Source: Flavobacterium chryseum | Lineage (GTDB): Bacteria; Bacteroidota; Bacteroidia; Flavobacteriales; Flavobacteriaceae | DNA length: 45,241 bases | Assembly (NCBI RefSeq): GCF_004362015.1 | Contig: NZ_SNWW01000016.1 | Coordinates: 1-45,241 of the forward strand | Reading direction: 5' to 3' | Shown here: positions 10,073-18,500 of the stretch, in pieces | Layout of the letters: every line of letters begins with the position of its first letter | Numbering within the stretch: position 1 is the first letter of the stretch | Notes under the pieces: generated by a model | The model's input: the letters and a program-made list of their open reading frames with translations, nothing else | What the model was told of the DNA's origin: nothing | Databases searched by the model: none | Translations under genes and position numbers: made by a program

Positions 10073-10408
10073 TTTATAGCGTTTTAAAGTGTACCAAACT
10101 GTTAAAATAGAATTCAAGTTAGCCTGCAACTGCTAGACAATCTCAATAAATTTCAAAAATAGCACTCAGAGCATCCTCCCTCCCTGTATCGGCGGTTTCG
10201 ATACCAAAAGCCGATATTTTTAGTGCCAAGTTACCTCCCCATACCGTAAAATTGTGTACCTGTTCCAATCGATACCATCGATGCTCTAAGCGAAAATTTT
10301 CTAATTTTTGAAACCTCCCAGACTAGTGTCTCATTTTGGAACACTGATTTACTAATCAAAAAAAATATTTTTGAAAAAAAGTGCCAAAAAGCTACACTTT
10401 TCAAGATC
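10073..10408. other. Non-coding stretch between the RHS operon and the REP/RAYT element
   Basis: No credible gene is seen on either strand. One stem-loop (TATCGGC at 10187 pairing with GCCGATA at 10210, with an inner GGT/ACC pair) is followed by a short T run and may be a decayed terminator or the remnant of a former gene border. The GC-rich patches here differ from the surrounding coding DNA. Confidence 0.5.
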
Positions 10409-10473
10409 CCCCCGCTCCGCAAAGAGTATGGTTAATCGTCAGCGCTGCGCAAATGTCTCTGACTTTGCGCCCA
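10408..10473 (+). repeat. REP-like element, copy 1
   Basis: The block begins CCCCCGCTCCGCAAAGAGTA and ends with TCTCTGACTTTGCGCCCAC, with an internal CAGCGCTGCGCAAATG. It recurs at 10679 and, more diverged, at 12283. A reverse-oriented copy of its right half is at 11562. GCGCAAA/TTTGCGC segments allow local folding. Association with the RAYT gene marks it as a REP/BIME-type repeat. Confidence 0.7.
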
Positions 10474-10507
10474 CAATCTAAATAAAGTAAAGAAAATAAA
10501 AGGCATA

Positions 10508-10540
10508 AAAAAACTCGCATTAATGCGAGTTTTTTTATTT
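10508..10540 (+). terminator. Stem-loop terminator in duplication copy 1
   Basis: ACTCGCAT and ATGCGAGT form a near-perfect stem flanked by A and T runs (A-run before, seven or more T after). It is likely bidirectional and may shield the RAYT gene from upstream transcription. Confidence 0.7.
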
Positions 10541-10678
10541 CCTTACGAAAACCTAAATTAAATAAAGTCTCCCTGCCTTTAAATATCAGTTTTCAAAACA
10601 AAAAAAAAGTAAGATAAAACTGTTGTTTTTGTAAGGAAATATTAAAAATGAAAGAAGGATATGTAATTCGGGATCAAA

Positions 10679-10743
10679 CCCCCGCTCCGCAAAGAGTATA
10701 GTTTCTCGTCAACGCTGCGCAAATGTCTCTGACTTTGCTCCCG
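10679..10743 (+). repeat. REP-like element, copy 2
   Basis: It repeats the 10408 element with few changes (GCTCCGCAAAGAGTATAG, AACGCTGCGCAAATGTCTCT, GACTTTGCTCCCGC). It interrupts the first, aborted RAYT start. Confidence 0.7.
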
Positions 10744-10761
10744 CAATCTAAAAGAAGTAAA

Positions 10762-10790
10762 AACCTCGCATCAATGCGAGTTTTTTTTAT
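10762..10790 (+). terminator. Stem-loop terminator in duplication copy 2
   Basis: CTCGCAT and ATGCGAG pair around CA, followed by eight T. It is the second copy of the hairpin at 10508, about 112 bp upstream of the RAYT start codon. Confidence 0.7.
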
Positions 10791-10901
10791 TTACTTACGA
10801 AAGCCTAAATCAAATAAAAACTATCCCGACTTTTCAAGCTCAGTTTTTCAAAACAAAAAAAAGTAAGATAAAACTGTTGTTTTTGTAAGAAAATATTAAA
10901 A

Positions 10902-11500
10902 ATGAAAGAAGGATATGTAATTCGGGATCAAACTTTACCACATTTTATAACACCAACAGTAGTAGATTGGGTTGATGTTTTTACACGACAAAGTTATCGA
11001 GATGTCGTGATTGAATGTTTTGAATATTGTATAAAGAATAAAGGAATGATTTTGTACGGTTATGTCATTATGAGCAATCACATTCATTTAATAGTACAAT
11101 CAGGAGATGGAAAATTGTCAGACCTGATAAGAGATTTTAAAAAATTTATTGCAAAATCTATTTTAGATAAAATTAAAAATAATCCTGAAAGCAGAAGAGA
11201 ATGGATGCTGGAACGTTTTAAATTAGCAGCTCAGAGTCATCAGAGAAATAAAGAATATCAGTTTTGGCAATACGGAAATCATGCAGAGGAAATTTATAGC
11301 AATAAATTTATGTGGTCAAAATTAGATTACATACATTTAAATCCTTTTAGAGCCGGACTTGTTGCAAAGCTTCAGATTATATTTATTCTAGTGCCAGCAA
11401 TTATGTTAATGATAACGGACTTCTAACGATTGAAAAAGCAGATAATCCTGTCGTAAATGTTTTAGATTCTAAATCGTTTACTAAATATAATCTGTATTAG
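10902..11500 (+). pseudogene. REP-associated tyrosine transposase (RAYT, IS200-like Y1), frameshifted
   Basis: The intact frame runs 10902-11426 (174 aa). It contains the Y1/HUH signature: NHIHLI (the HxH metal site), FWQYGNHAEEIYS, and KLDYIHLNPFRAGLV with the conserved segment near the C-terminus. After GLVAK the product turns into an unrelated hydrophobic tail. A single missing A at about 11367-11368 explains this: in the -1 frame the sequence continues as ASDYIYSSASNYVND and ends at TAG 11498-11500, which is the expected RAYT C-terminus. The element is flanked by REP-like repeats, the DNA that RAYTs of this kind act on. Sequencing error or a real frameshift cannot be told apart here. Confidence 0.8.
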
Positions 11501-11561
11501 AATTTAGTTTAAAGTTGGAGACTTTATAAGTTTTTCGTTTTTTGAAGATGTTTAGTTGGGA

Positions 11562-11632
11562 TGGGCGCAAAGTCAGAGACATTTGCGCAGCGTTACGAAT
11601 AAAGACTGTGTGGAGCCGAGGCGAGCGGAGGA
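11562..11632 (-). repeat. REP-like element, inverted copy downstream of RAYT
   Basis: GGGCGCAAAGTCAGAGACAT followed by TTGCGCAGCG is the reverse complement of the right half of the REP copies at 10408 and 10679. The remaining part (GGAGCCGAGGCGAGCGGAGG) has diverged. Together with the upstream copies it brackets the transposase in inverted orientation. Confidence 0.65.
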
Positions 11633-11676
11633 TCAGTAGAATAAATTAACTAAAATATTAATTTAAAAAATATTCT

Positions 11677-12228
11677 ATGAAATGTATAGAAAGCTTACTT
11701 TTATCGGTTAAAGAGTACGGAAGACCAAGCATTTTTGTTTGTTTGTTATTATCTATTACTATATTCTCGTGTAATTTTTTTGTTAAAAATGGAGGTTTAG
11801 GAGTTAGTTTAAACATTGAAGATTCTAAAACAAGGAAAGTATTTATTAATGAATATAAAGTGGATGATAATCCTTATAGAATTAATGATAGTCTATCAAT
11901 AAATATTAAATCTGCATGGTTAGAATATCAATGGCGATATGCAGGTGAAAATAGTGAGAAGGCAGAAATAATAGAAAATAATTATCAAATGATTATAATT
12001 ACAGATAAACAAAGTTTAAAAGGGTATAATTTTACTTGGTTCATTGGTTCAAAATATACCGATAATGCCTTTTATGAGGGATATGATAATAATATAATTA
12101 TAAGTCTGGACTCATTTCCTAAAAGAAATATTATTGAATGGAAAGTTCAAAGTCTAAATGAACTTAATAGAATTTCAGAACCCAAAATCATACTAGGAAA
12201 ACTTTCTGTTGAAAGATTGTCCAAGTAA
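11677..12228 (+). CDS. Hypothetical lipoprotein-like protein
   Basis: The protein has 183 residues. A hydrophobic stretch (IFVCLLLSITIFSC, Cys 32) resembles a lipoprotein signal, although the 18-residue segment before it is long. The remainder alternates charged and aromatic beta-like segments (NIKSAWLEYQWRYAG, YNFTWFIGSKYTDN) and matches no family I recognise. The gene is monocistronic between two REP-like repeats. It could be an orphan immunity gene left from the neighbouring RHS locus, but nothing in the sequence proves that. Confidence 0.6.
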   Translation: MKCIESLLLSVKEYGRPSIFVCLLLSITIFSCNFFVKNGGLGVSLNIEDSKTRKVFINEYKVDDNPYRINDSLSINIKSAWLEYQWRYAGENSEKAEIIENNYQMIIITDKQSLKGYNFTWFIGSKYTDNAFYEGYDNNIIISLDSFPKRNIIEWKVQSLNELNRISEPKIILGKLSVERLSK

Positions 12229-12282
12229 TGGTTGATAATGTTCTAGAGGTATTGATATTAATTATTTATATAAAACATTAGT

Positions 12283-12345
12283 ACCCGCTCTGCGAAGAGT
12301 ATAGTCAATCGTTAAAACTTCGCAAATATCTCTGACTTTATGCAA
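12283..12345 (+). repeat. REP-like element, diverged copy
   Basis: TACCCGCTCTGCGAAGAGTA, a central TCGTTAAAACTTCGCAAAT and TCTCTGACTTTATGC align with the REP copies at 10408 and 10679 with about a fifth of bases changed. It lies in the 190-bp gap between the orphan lipoprotein and the 3' end of the eCIS run, which holds no other recognisable feature. Confidence 0.6.
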
Positions 12346-12418
12346 TTTTTTTATTCATAAAATACGCAGCGTTAAAAATGATCACTAGTAAAGTGAAGAT
12401 TAAATCACAAACCCTCCG

Positions 12419-13723
12419 TTACATCATTTTCCCTTCCTTCGCATATTCTTTCTTAATTCCCTGAAGAAGGTGATTAAGATTAATGCTTTCGTTTTCGTCT
12501 TCTAATGTTCTCAGGCAGGCATATTGAATAATGTTTACAATATTGGCGCCGGTGATGTCGTATTTTTTTGAAAGCTCACTGAAATTTACATCCTCTGCAA
12601 TTTTGATTCCCTTTGGTAAATTGTTTTCCCAAAGCTGTAAACGTTCGGCATGAGAGGGAACTTCAAACTCAATTATAGATTGAAATCTGCGAGTGAAAGC
12701 CGTATCGATATTTGTTTTAAAGTTCGAAGCCAGAATAACCAATCCCGGATGATTTTCGATGCGCTGCAGCAAATACGAAACTTCCTGATTCGCATATTTA
12801 TCATGTGCATCCCTAACATTAGTTCTTTTTCCGAAAACAGCATCGGCTTCATCAAAAAAGAGAATCCAGTCTTTATCAGCCGCTTTGTCAAAAAGCGAAG
12901 AAAGATTTTTTTCCGTTTCACCAATGTATTTTGAAATCACCATCGACAAATCAATTCGGTATACATCTCTTTTGGTGTATTTTCCCAAGAGTGAAGCCGT
13001 CAGCGTTTTCCCAGTTCCGGGCGTGCCGTAAAACATGACTCTGAAACCTGGTTTTATTTTGGCTTTCATGTTCCATTCATGAAGCAAAATATCGTTGAAT
13101 TTAAGCCAGGTTTCTATTTCTTTGATCTGATTTAAAGTATTAGAATTGAGCACCAAATCGTCCCAGTCTAATTGCGTTTCTATTAATTGTGCAGGGAAAA
13201 TGCTGCTGAGTTGAGGTTTTAGGATTTTTCCGGTGATGAATTTTTCGATGTATTCGTCTTCTAAAATCAATAAACCACTTAGTTTGGGTTCACCATTTGG
13301 AACAGATTCTATTTTGATGATTCTTTTTTGATAAAGAAAAGAATGATTGTGCAAGTAATCATAAAATGAAATTCGGCCATCCAAATTATTTCCGGCAATT
13401 AAAAACTGAGCCGTTTCACCCGTTGGTAAAATCCCGCGATGATTCTTCGTTTTTATTCCCCCAAACTCAGGTAATTCGCCGCCATTGGGTAAATATTCGG
13501 CAATAATCGAACTTAAAAAATCGGGTTTTAGGTGTGGGGCAAGACCCAATCCTAATAAAAGAATATCAATTTCTGTTAGATTATTTTCGATGATGAACTC
13601 GTTGATAAACCCACTTTCATCTATTTGATTTAAAACAGGTTTCTCCATCGGATTTTCGACTTGAAAAAGGGCGTCAAGCTGAAAAACGAATTGGTTTTTT
13701 AAGTAAGAGAATACATTTTCCAT
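12419..13723 (-). CDS. AAA+ ATPase of the contractile injection system (Afp15/Pvc15-like)
   Basis: The 434-residue protein has an N-terminal adaptor region (~1-215) and a C-terminal AAA+ module. Visible motifs are Walker A GTPGTGKT (233-240), Walker B ILFFDEAD (287-294), a sensor-1 Asn in ILASNFKT (about 334) and the arginine-finger region TAFTRRFQS (about 342-349). An AAA+ ATPase is a core eCIS gene (Afp15, Pvc15) needed for assembly, though its exact step is unsettled. It is the last gene of the run and starts 1 bp after the CHAP gene stop. A short copy of its first 30 codons lies upstream at 14613-14759. Confidence 0.9.
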   Translation of the reverse strand: MENVFSYLKNQFVFQLDALFQVENPMEKPVLNQIDESGFINEFIIENNLTEIDILLLGLGLAPHLKPDFLSSIIAEYLPNGGELPEFGGIKTKNHRGILPTGETAQFLIAGNNLDGRISFYDYLHNHSFLYQKRIIKIESVPNGEPKLSGLLILEDEYIEKFITGKILKPQLSSIFPAQLIETQLDWDDLVLNSNTLNQIKEIETWLKFNDILLHEWNMKAKIKPGFRVMFYGTPGTGKTLTASLLGKYTKRDVYRIDLSMVISKYIGETEKNLSSLFDKAADKDWILFFDEADAVFGKRTNVRDAHDKYANQEVSYLLQRIENHPGLVILASNFKTNIDTAFTRRFQSIIEFEVPSHAERLQLWENNLPKGIKIAEDVNFSELSKKYDITGANIVNIIQYACLRTLEDENESINLNHLLQGIKKEYAKEGKMM

Positions 13724-13724
13724 T

Positions 13725-14546
13725 TTATGCTACTAATGATTCGATTGAAAAGAAATCAATTTTTGATTGTTTATAGTTTCGGATTCTGTTGATGACGGCG
13801 TTTCCGTTATGAGAACCACCAGAATTGGTATTGCCTTCAATAGTTTCAATAATATCTCCATGAACCGCAGTTACAATTCCGGTATGAAACCAATCGTTTG
13901 TCGTTTTTTGAATCAAAAATATATCTGCTGGTTTTATTAAAGCGGGATTAGTTCTTGCTACTTGAAAACGAGTCAATATTTTTTTCTGGATGCCGGTAGT
14001 TCCGACAGTATCACAACTGTATGTTAATGGCATTAAGGTTTTGAAATTTTTTCCCTTAACAGAAGCCGCTTGATCAACTATGGCCTGAACAAATCCCATG
14101 CACCAAAACCAGTCACTTCCTTCATGACCATCCATATAACTTCGTACCCACGGGCCGGTATTGCTTTGGTTGTTTATTACAAGCTCAAAAGGATGATTAT
14201 TAAGATGGTTTTGGGCTGTATTCAGGATTAATTCTCTCAAATTATTGCCTGATACAGGACCTTGAAAAGCTTTTTTAAGTGGAGAAACAAGTAAATCGAA
14301 GAGTTTTTGATCTACACTTCCGGTTTGAGGTAAGCTATTAAATTTTTGAAAATTAAGCACTGCTTTTTCTGTTGCAGGACCAAAATCACCGTCGATACCT
14401 GTTGATGTTCCCGAACCTGGATTTTGCATAGCAAATAAATTAAGCCAAGATTGAATTTTTTCGACGTCTTTCTTATTGTTATTTACGCCTTTTCTTTGTT
14501 GTTCTGCTTTAATAAGCAACTCTTTTTGGTAGAATGTTTTTTGCAT
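13725..14546 (-). CDS. Peptidoglycan-binding and CHAP-like amidase/endopeptidase protein
   Basis: The protein has 273 residues and no signal peptide. Residues ~25-90 form a PG_binding_1 domain (VEKIQSWLNLF, GIDGDFGPATEKAVLNFQK). Residues ~105-260 resemble a CHAP/NlpC-P60 cysteine hydrolase: a candidate nucleophile Cys149 in WFWCMGFVQ, His221 in WFHTGIV, and an acidic/amide partner in EGNTN (about 237). It is expected to cleave peptidoglycan peptide links. With no export signal, it could act in lysis-dependent release of particles, be a payload, or process the cell wall during baseplate anchoring. It lies directly before the ATPase and is bracketed by two copies of the ATPase 5' end. Confidence 0.8.
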   Translation of the reverse strand: MQKTFYQKELLIKAEQQRKGVNNNKKDVEKIQSWLNLFAMQNPGSGTSTGIDGDFGPATEKAVLNFQKFNSLPQTGSVDQKLFDLLVSPLKKAFQGPVSGNNLRELILNTAQNHLNNHPFELVINNQSNTGPWVRSYMDGHEGSDWFWCMGFVQAIVDQAASVKGKNFKTLMPLTYSCDTVGTTGIQKKILTRFQVARTNPALIKPADIFLIQKTTNDWFHTGIVTAVHGDIIETIEGNTNSGGSHNGNAVINRIRNYKQSKIDFFSIESLVA

Positions 14547-14612
14547 GACTTTATTGTTTTTAAATGTTTTTTTAAGTTATCGCCTTCAACCTCTTTAATT
14601 TTATTCTGTTTT

Positions 14613-14759
14613 TTAAATCAAAGTAGCCATTATTTTATTGATAACATCCTGTGACTTTGTTCTTTTGAACACAGGTTTTTCCGAAGGGTTTTCGACCATA
14701 AAAACCATGTCCAACTGATGGATGAATTGCAATTTTAAATATTCAAATACATTTTCCAT
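14613..14759 (-). pseudogene. Truncated duplicate of the AAA+ ATPase N-terminus (48 codons)
   Basis: The minus-strand frame starts MENVFEYLKLQFIHQLD and continues through VENPSEKPV, matching the ATPase start MENVFSYLKNQFVFQLD...VENPMEKPV nearly residue for residue over 30 positions, including the bases around the start codon. It then diverges (FKRTKSQDVINKIMATLI) and stops at TAA 14613-14615. It is most simply read as a leftover from a duplication or insertion that placed the CHAP gene between two ATPase starts. It might still be translated as a small protein. The rest of the 14547-14868 gap holds no other gene. Confidence 0.75.
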
Positions 14760-14868
14760 TTTTATCTTTTGATTTTCCTCTACTCAGATTGAGTTGTAAA
14801 CTAAAAAACTTCACACCTCTTCATTGTGGTGTTGGATATTTTTTTTTTAAATTTTTGCATGAATAAAG

Positions 14869-15591
14869 CTATTTTTTGAATAATGAGGGTTCTAAATCAG
14901 TACCGTATTTTTTTTTATATATAATTGGCTTTTTTGTGTCTCCCCTGAAATGGTCAAAAATTTCCTTCCTACTTTCTATAAGACCTCGTGTCACAGCTAA
15001 AAAATTAATATAACTATCAAAAAAAGTAATTCTTGAATTATCCCAAACGATATAATAGTCAGATAGAAAAATTACTTTTGGCTCTTTGTTATCTTCGTCT
15101 GGCACAAATGACATACAGCAAGTTTCACTAAAAAGATCGAAGATAAACAGCATTTTACCAAAGGAATTTCCTTCATAAATATATTCATTGAATTGTGTAA
15201 AATGATCTCCTGAATTTGAAGTGTCAAAATAGTTTTGTTCATAAAGAAAAACTTCTTCAAACGGAAGTATTTTTATTTTTCCAATTTCTAAATCTCTTGT
15301 GTATGGGAAGGTGAGATCTGGAAATTTTTCTTTTAATTCTAAATACTCCTTTTCGTTCAAATGACTTGCTATTCTCCAACTTAAAGTCAATCCATTGCAT
15401 TCTCTATAAAACTTGTAAATCGCTTTCATATCTATGGATTGGAAATAACCTACACATTGATACAATTCAGTTTTTAAATTTTCCAATTCAACTTCACTTA
15501 ATCCAGAATTAAATTGACATTCTATCAATTCAAGATATGGATGTTTAATTATATCTTCTTTTATTTTTTCAAATATGCTTAAATACTTCAT
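14869..15591 (-). CDS. SUKH/SMI1-KNR4-like protein, candidate immunity to the adjacent nuclease effector
   Basis: The protein has 240 residues, is cytosolic and has no signal. Residues ~28-72 carry the pattern of SMI1/KNR4 (SUKH) domains: GLSEVELENLKTEL followed by AIYKFYRECNGLTLSW with the conserved NG. Later segments (KIKILPFEEVFLY, GKMLFIFD, FLSDYYIVWDNSRITFFDSY) match the strand order of that fold. SUKH proteins are common immunity proteins of nuclease-type polymorphic toxins. It begins 5 bp after the stop codon of the 1442-aa effector, the classic toxin-immunity arrangement. The family call rests on motif reading only; its role follows from position. Confidence 0.65.
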   Translation of the reverse strand: MKYLSIFEKIKEDIIKHPYLELIECQFNSGLSEVELENLKTELYQCVGYFQSIDMKAIYKFYRECNGLTLSWRIASHLNEKEYLELKEKFPDLTFPYTRDLEIGKIKILPFEEVFLYEQNYFDTSNSGDHFTQFNEYIYEGNSFGKMLFIFDLFSETCCMSFVPDEDNKEPKVIFLSDYYIVWDNSRITFFDSYINFLAVTRGLIESRKEIFDHFRGDTKKPIIYKKKYGTDLEPSLFKK

Positions 15592-15596
15592 GATTT

Positions 15597-18500
15597 CTAA
15601 ATAATTTGACCTGATTTAATTCTTTTAACTGTGTCAATTGAAACGCCAACCTCATCCGCTATCTGTTGTCGTGTTTTTGTTCCCTCTGCTAAAAGTACTT
15701 TTACTCTATCTATTTCTATACGAGTAGTTCTTTCTCTTGCAGGTCTTGTTGGTTCAGAATTTCGTTTTCGTTTTGATTTATTGGCTCTTTCTTCATCACT
15801 CAACTCATTTGGTAATATATACTTATCTGCTTCTCTTTTTATATTATTTGCAACTGGAAAATTAGTAAAACTTTCACCTGAGATTTCTTCTAGTTTATTG
15901 TTTAATGGTTTTGCATTGACATTGAATCTTGTTGCTACTTGATCTTCTGCATCTATAATGTCTTTCTTATCGCTAAGTTCTTGTTGTAATTTAACTTTTA
16001 AACCTTCATCATCAATATCGTCTATACGATTTGCATATTCCCTTTCAATATTTTGTTTAAGGCTGCCTTTGTCAGATCTGGAAGCATAAATCGCTTCCAC
16101 CTTATATTTATATATCATTGGTTCATTTTCTTTGTTTATATTTCTTTTCAAAGTGTTTTCAACACTACTTTCAAAGGTTTGATTTCCAGATTCAGATTGT
16201 GGGGTTAGGTTTTTAAAATCATCCCCAGGTCCATGTAAATGGCTGCTAAGTAGGTGGCCATGTTTATAGAATCTTACGGAGGATCCTTTTGATTCGTGTC
16301 TTTTTCCTAGTTTTTCAAAGGTTCCTGTAGAAAGTGATGTGACTGCACTAGAACCTTCAGGTCCTTTTTTTGTGAGTACATTTATTTCCATGGATGTTGC
16401 AAAACCTCCAGGTGATCTGCCTCCATAAACAGGAGGGGTGGATTCTGGGATTTCACCTACTGCAGACTCCATAAAAACAGCTGTTTTTTGTGCTAGAAGA
16501 CCTAGTTGTCTATCAAATTCTGCAGAATTTCCTGCACCTTCAGTATTATTAGAAGTGTTGGTACTTTTCAATCTTTCTATGGCTTCTAATATTACTATAG
16601 CATCCCTTTTAGCTGTGTCTTTCTCTGTTTTTTTGGGATCAGATGCAGCAAAAGTCAAATTAGTTATAAAATTCTTGTAATCTTGTTCTTCGCTTTTGAC
16701 CATTAACCTTTTTTCATTACCTACCTGTTTAAAGAAAAATGTATGTTGTTCTCCGCTCTGATCCCTAAATTCTTTTCTTATTCCTAGCCATCCCAAAACA
16801 GCATCTCTGGCATTCGCACCCATAGCCATAACTCTGTCTAACAAAGCCATTCCCGTATCCACCGCTTTATTTACCAGCCACGTAAGCGCCTCATCAACCA
16901 TTTGTTGTACAGAAATAATCATTTCGCCAATTCTTGCCCCAATTCCTGTTAACCCAACCTGATTCGCTAAGAAACCTATTACAACTGGCATGGCTTGTCC
17001 CATAGTTCTTTCGAGATAATTTGCGGCTGTGGCTACATTACCTCGGGCTAAATCGGCTACGCCATTGACAAACGAATTAACAACTTCGAGCATTTCACGC
17101 AAGTATTTGATAAAACTTTGTATTGCATTAAAGAAAGCCATAGCACCGTTTATCACAGCCATGATTCCGGTTGGGTCAAGCATGCTTAAAAGTCTGGCTG
17201 TTATTCGATTGACAATACGTTCCATGACAAAGTTTTTCACGGCATCGAGAACGGTATTCCATAAATTACTAAGCTGTTCCTGAATTTTATCCCAAATGGC
17301 AGCCATACCGCGTTCCTGAACATCTTTAATAAATGTCCAAATACCTTCAAGCGTATTAATCATGCTTCTAATTCTGGCAACTCTTGCAGGTCCAATGCGA
17401 GGATGTGCGGCTAATTTTTCCCAGATTTTTTCCATCGAGATATTCAATACTTCCATTACCCAGGTAATAACACCTTGTAAAGAGAAATCAGTAAGGACCG
17501 GAATATTAGCATCTTTTAACTCGCTCATTAGCCAACCGGTTACACCATTGATTAAATGGGTTACGATATTGTCAAAAAACTGAATAAATCCTTGTTTTAA
17601 GGCTCTGAGAATATTTTTCAGGAAACCAATTGGATCTTTCTTGATATCATCAATTGCTTCTAAAGCTCTTGTGATGATGTTTCCTATGAGATCGAATGGG
17701 AAATTCATAATCTCTAAAATGGCAACAATGACTATTCGGATAATTTCTGCCACAAAAGCAATTAATCTTCCAATAGGCTCTCCAAATTTGTCAATGATTC
17801 TCATGAAAGCATCTATTGGATGAATGAGGTCATCAATAGTCATAGAATCCCAAATGTCAGTAAACAATTGTATTATAGATTCTGGTGTCATATTGAGGGT
17901 CGCTACTGCTGCTTCAATTTCACCTACTATTCTGGCTATTGCACCAGATTCAACCATTTGAGCATATTGTTCTTCTCCGCCATCCATGAGGCTCATAAAA
18001 CCTCGTATTAGATTTGGAACTGTGCGAGGTACAGCTTCTTGTGTAAAAGGATCTTTTCCAATAATCACTTTAACAAGCGAATAACCTCTTACAGTAGCAG
18101 CTTGAGAAGACAGCCATCCTAATAATGACTCTTTAACAAGTTCCAATACTTTTAATGCTACGCCTGAGGCAAAATCCCAAACGCGCTGCAGAAATCCTCC
18201 GGCCTGAGCTGCAAGTGCCGAAAGATTATCAGCAATGTTTGCCAGATTTGAAGGCTGAATAGCATCCCAGGCTGCGGTTATGAGTCCGCGAAGCTCGCCT
18301 AATAACGAATTGAAAGTTCCAACCTGAGTGTCAAGCCAGTCGGCCGTTTTTTGTAGCGTGCCTTTTTCGCGCATTTGCTCAAGCTCGGTTTGCTTGTCTA
18401 TAAGTATTAAGAAATCTTCTAATATTTCTACCGTTGTAGCATTGACTTCTTCATCGCGTAACGGATCGTATTTGATTATTTTTTTGATTAATGACCAGGC

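Larger units (their letters stand above)
10409..10933 (+). repeat. Imperfect tandem duplication (about 270 + 255 bp) of REP, terminator and RAYT 5' end
   Basis: Copy one (10409-10678) and copy two (10679-10933) share, in order, the REP block, a terminator hairpin, the spacer with AAGTAAGATAAAACTGTTG, and the first 31 bases of the RAYT gene. In copy one the RAYT start (ATG at 10648, MKEGYVIRDQT) runs straight into the REP of copy two and stops after 17 codons. Small deletions make copy two about 15 bp shorter. This is a duplicated module head with only the second copy attached to a transposase body. Confidence 0.8.

Noticed and set aside
10231..10422. 63-codon minus-strand frame upstream of the REP element.
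   Set aside because: It ends in the REP repeat, has no recognisable domain and no neighbour in frame; chance open frame is more likely.
10408..12345. Repeated GC-rich blocks considered as a CRISPR array.
   Set aside because: Only four copies, in mixed orientation, irregularly spaced and RAYT-linked; these are REP-type repeats.
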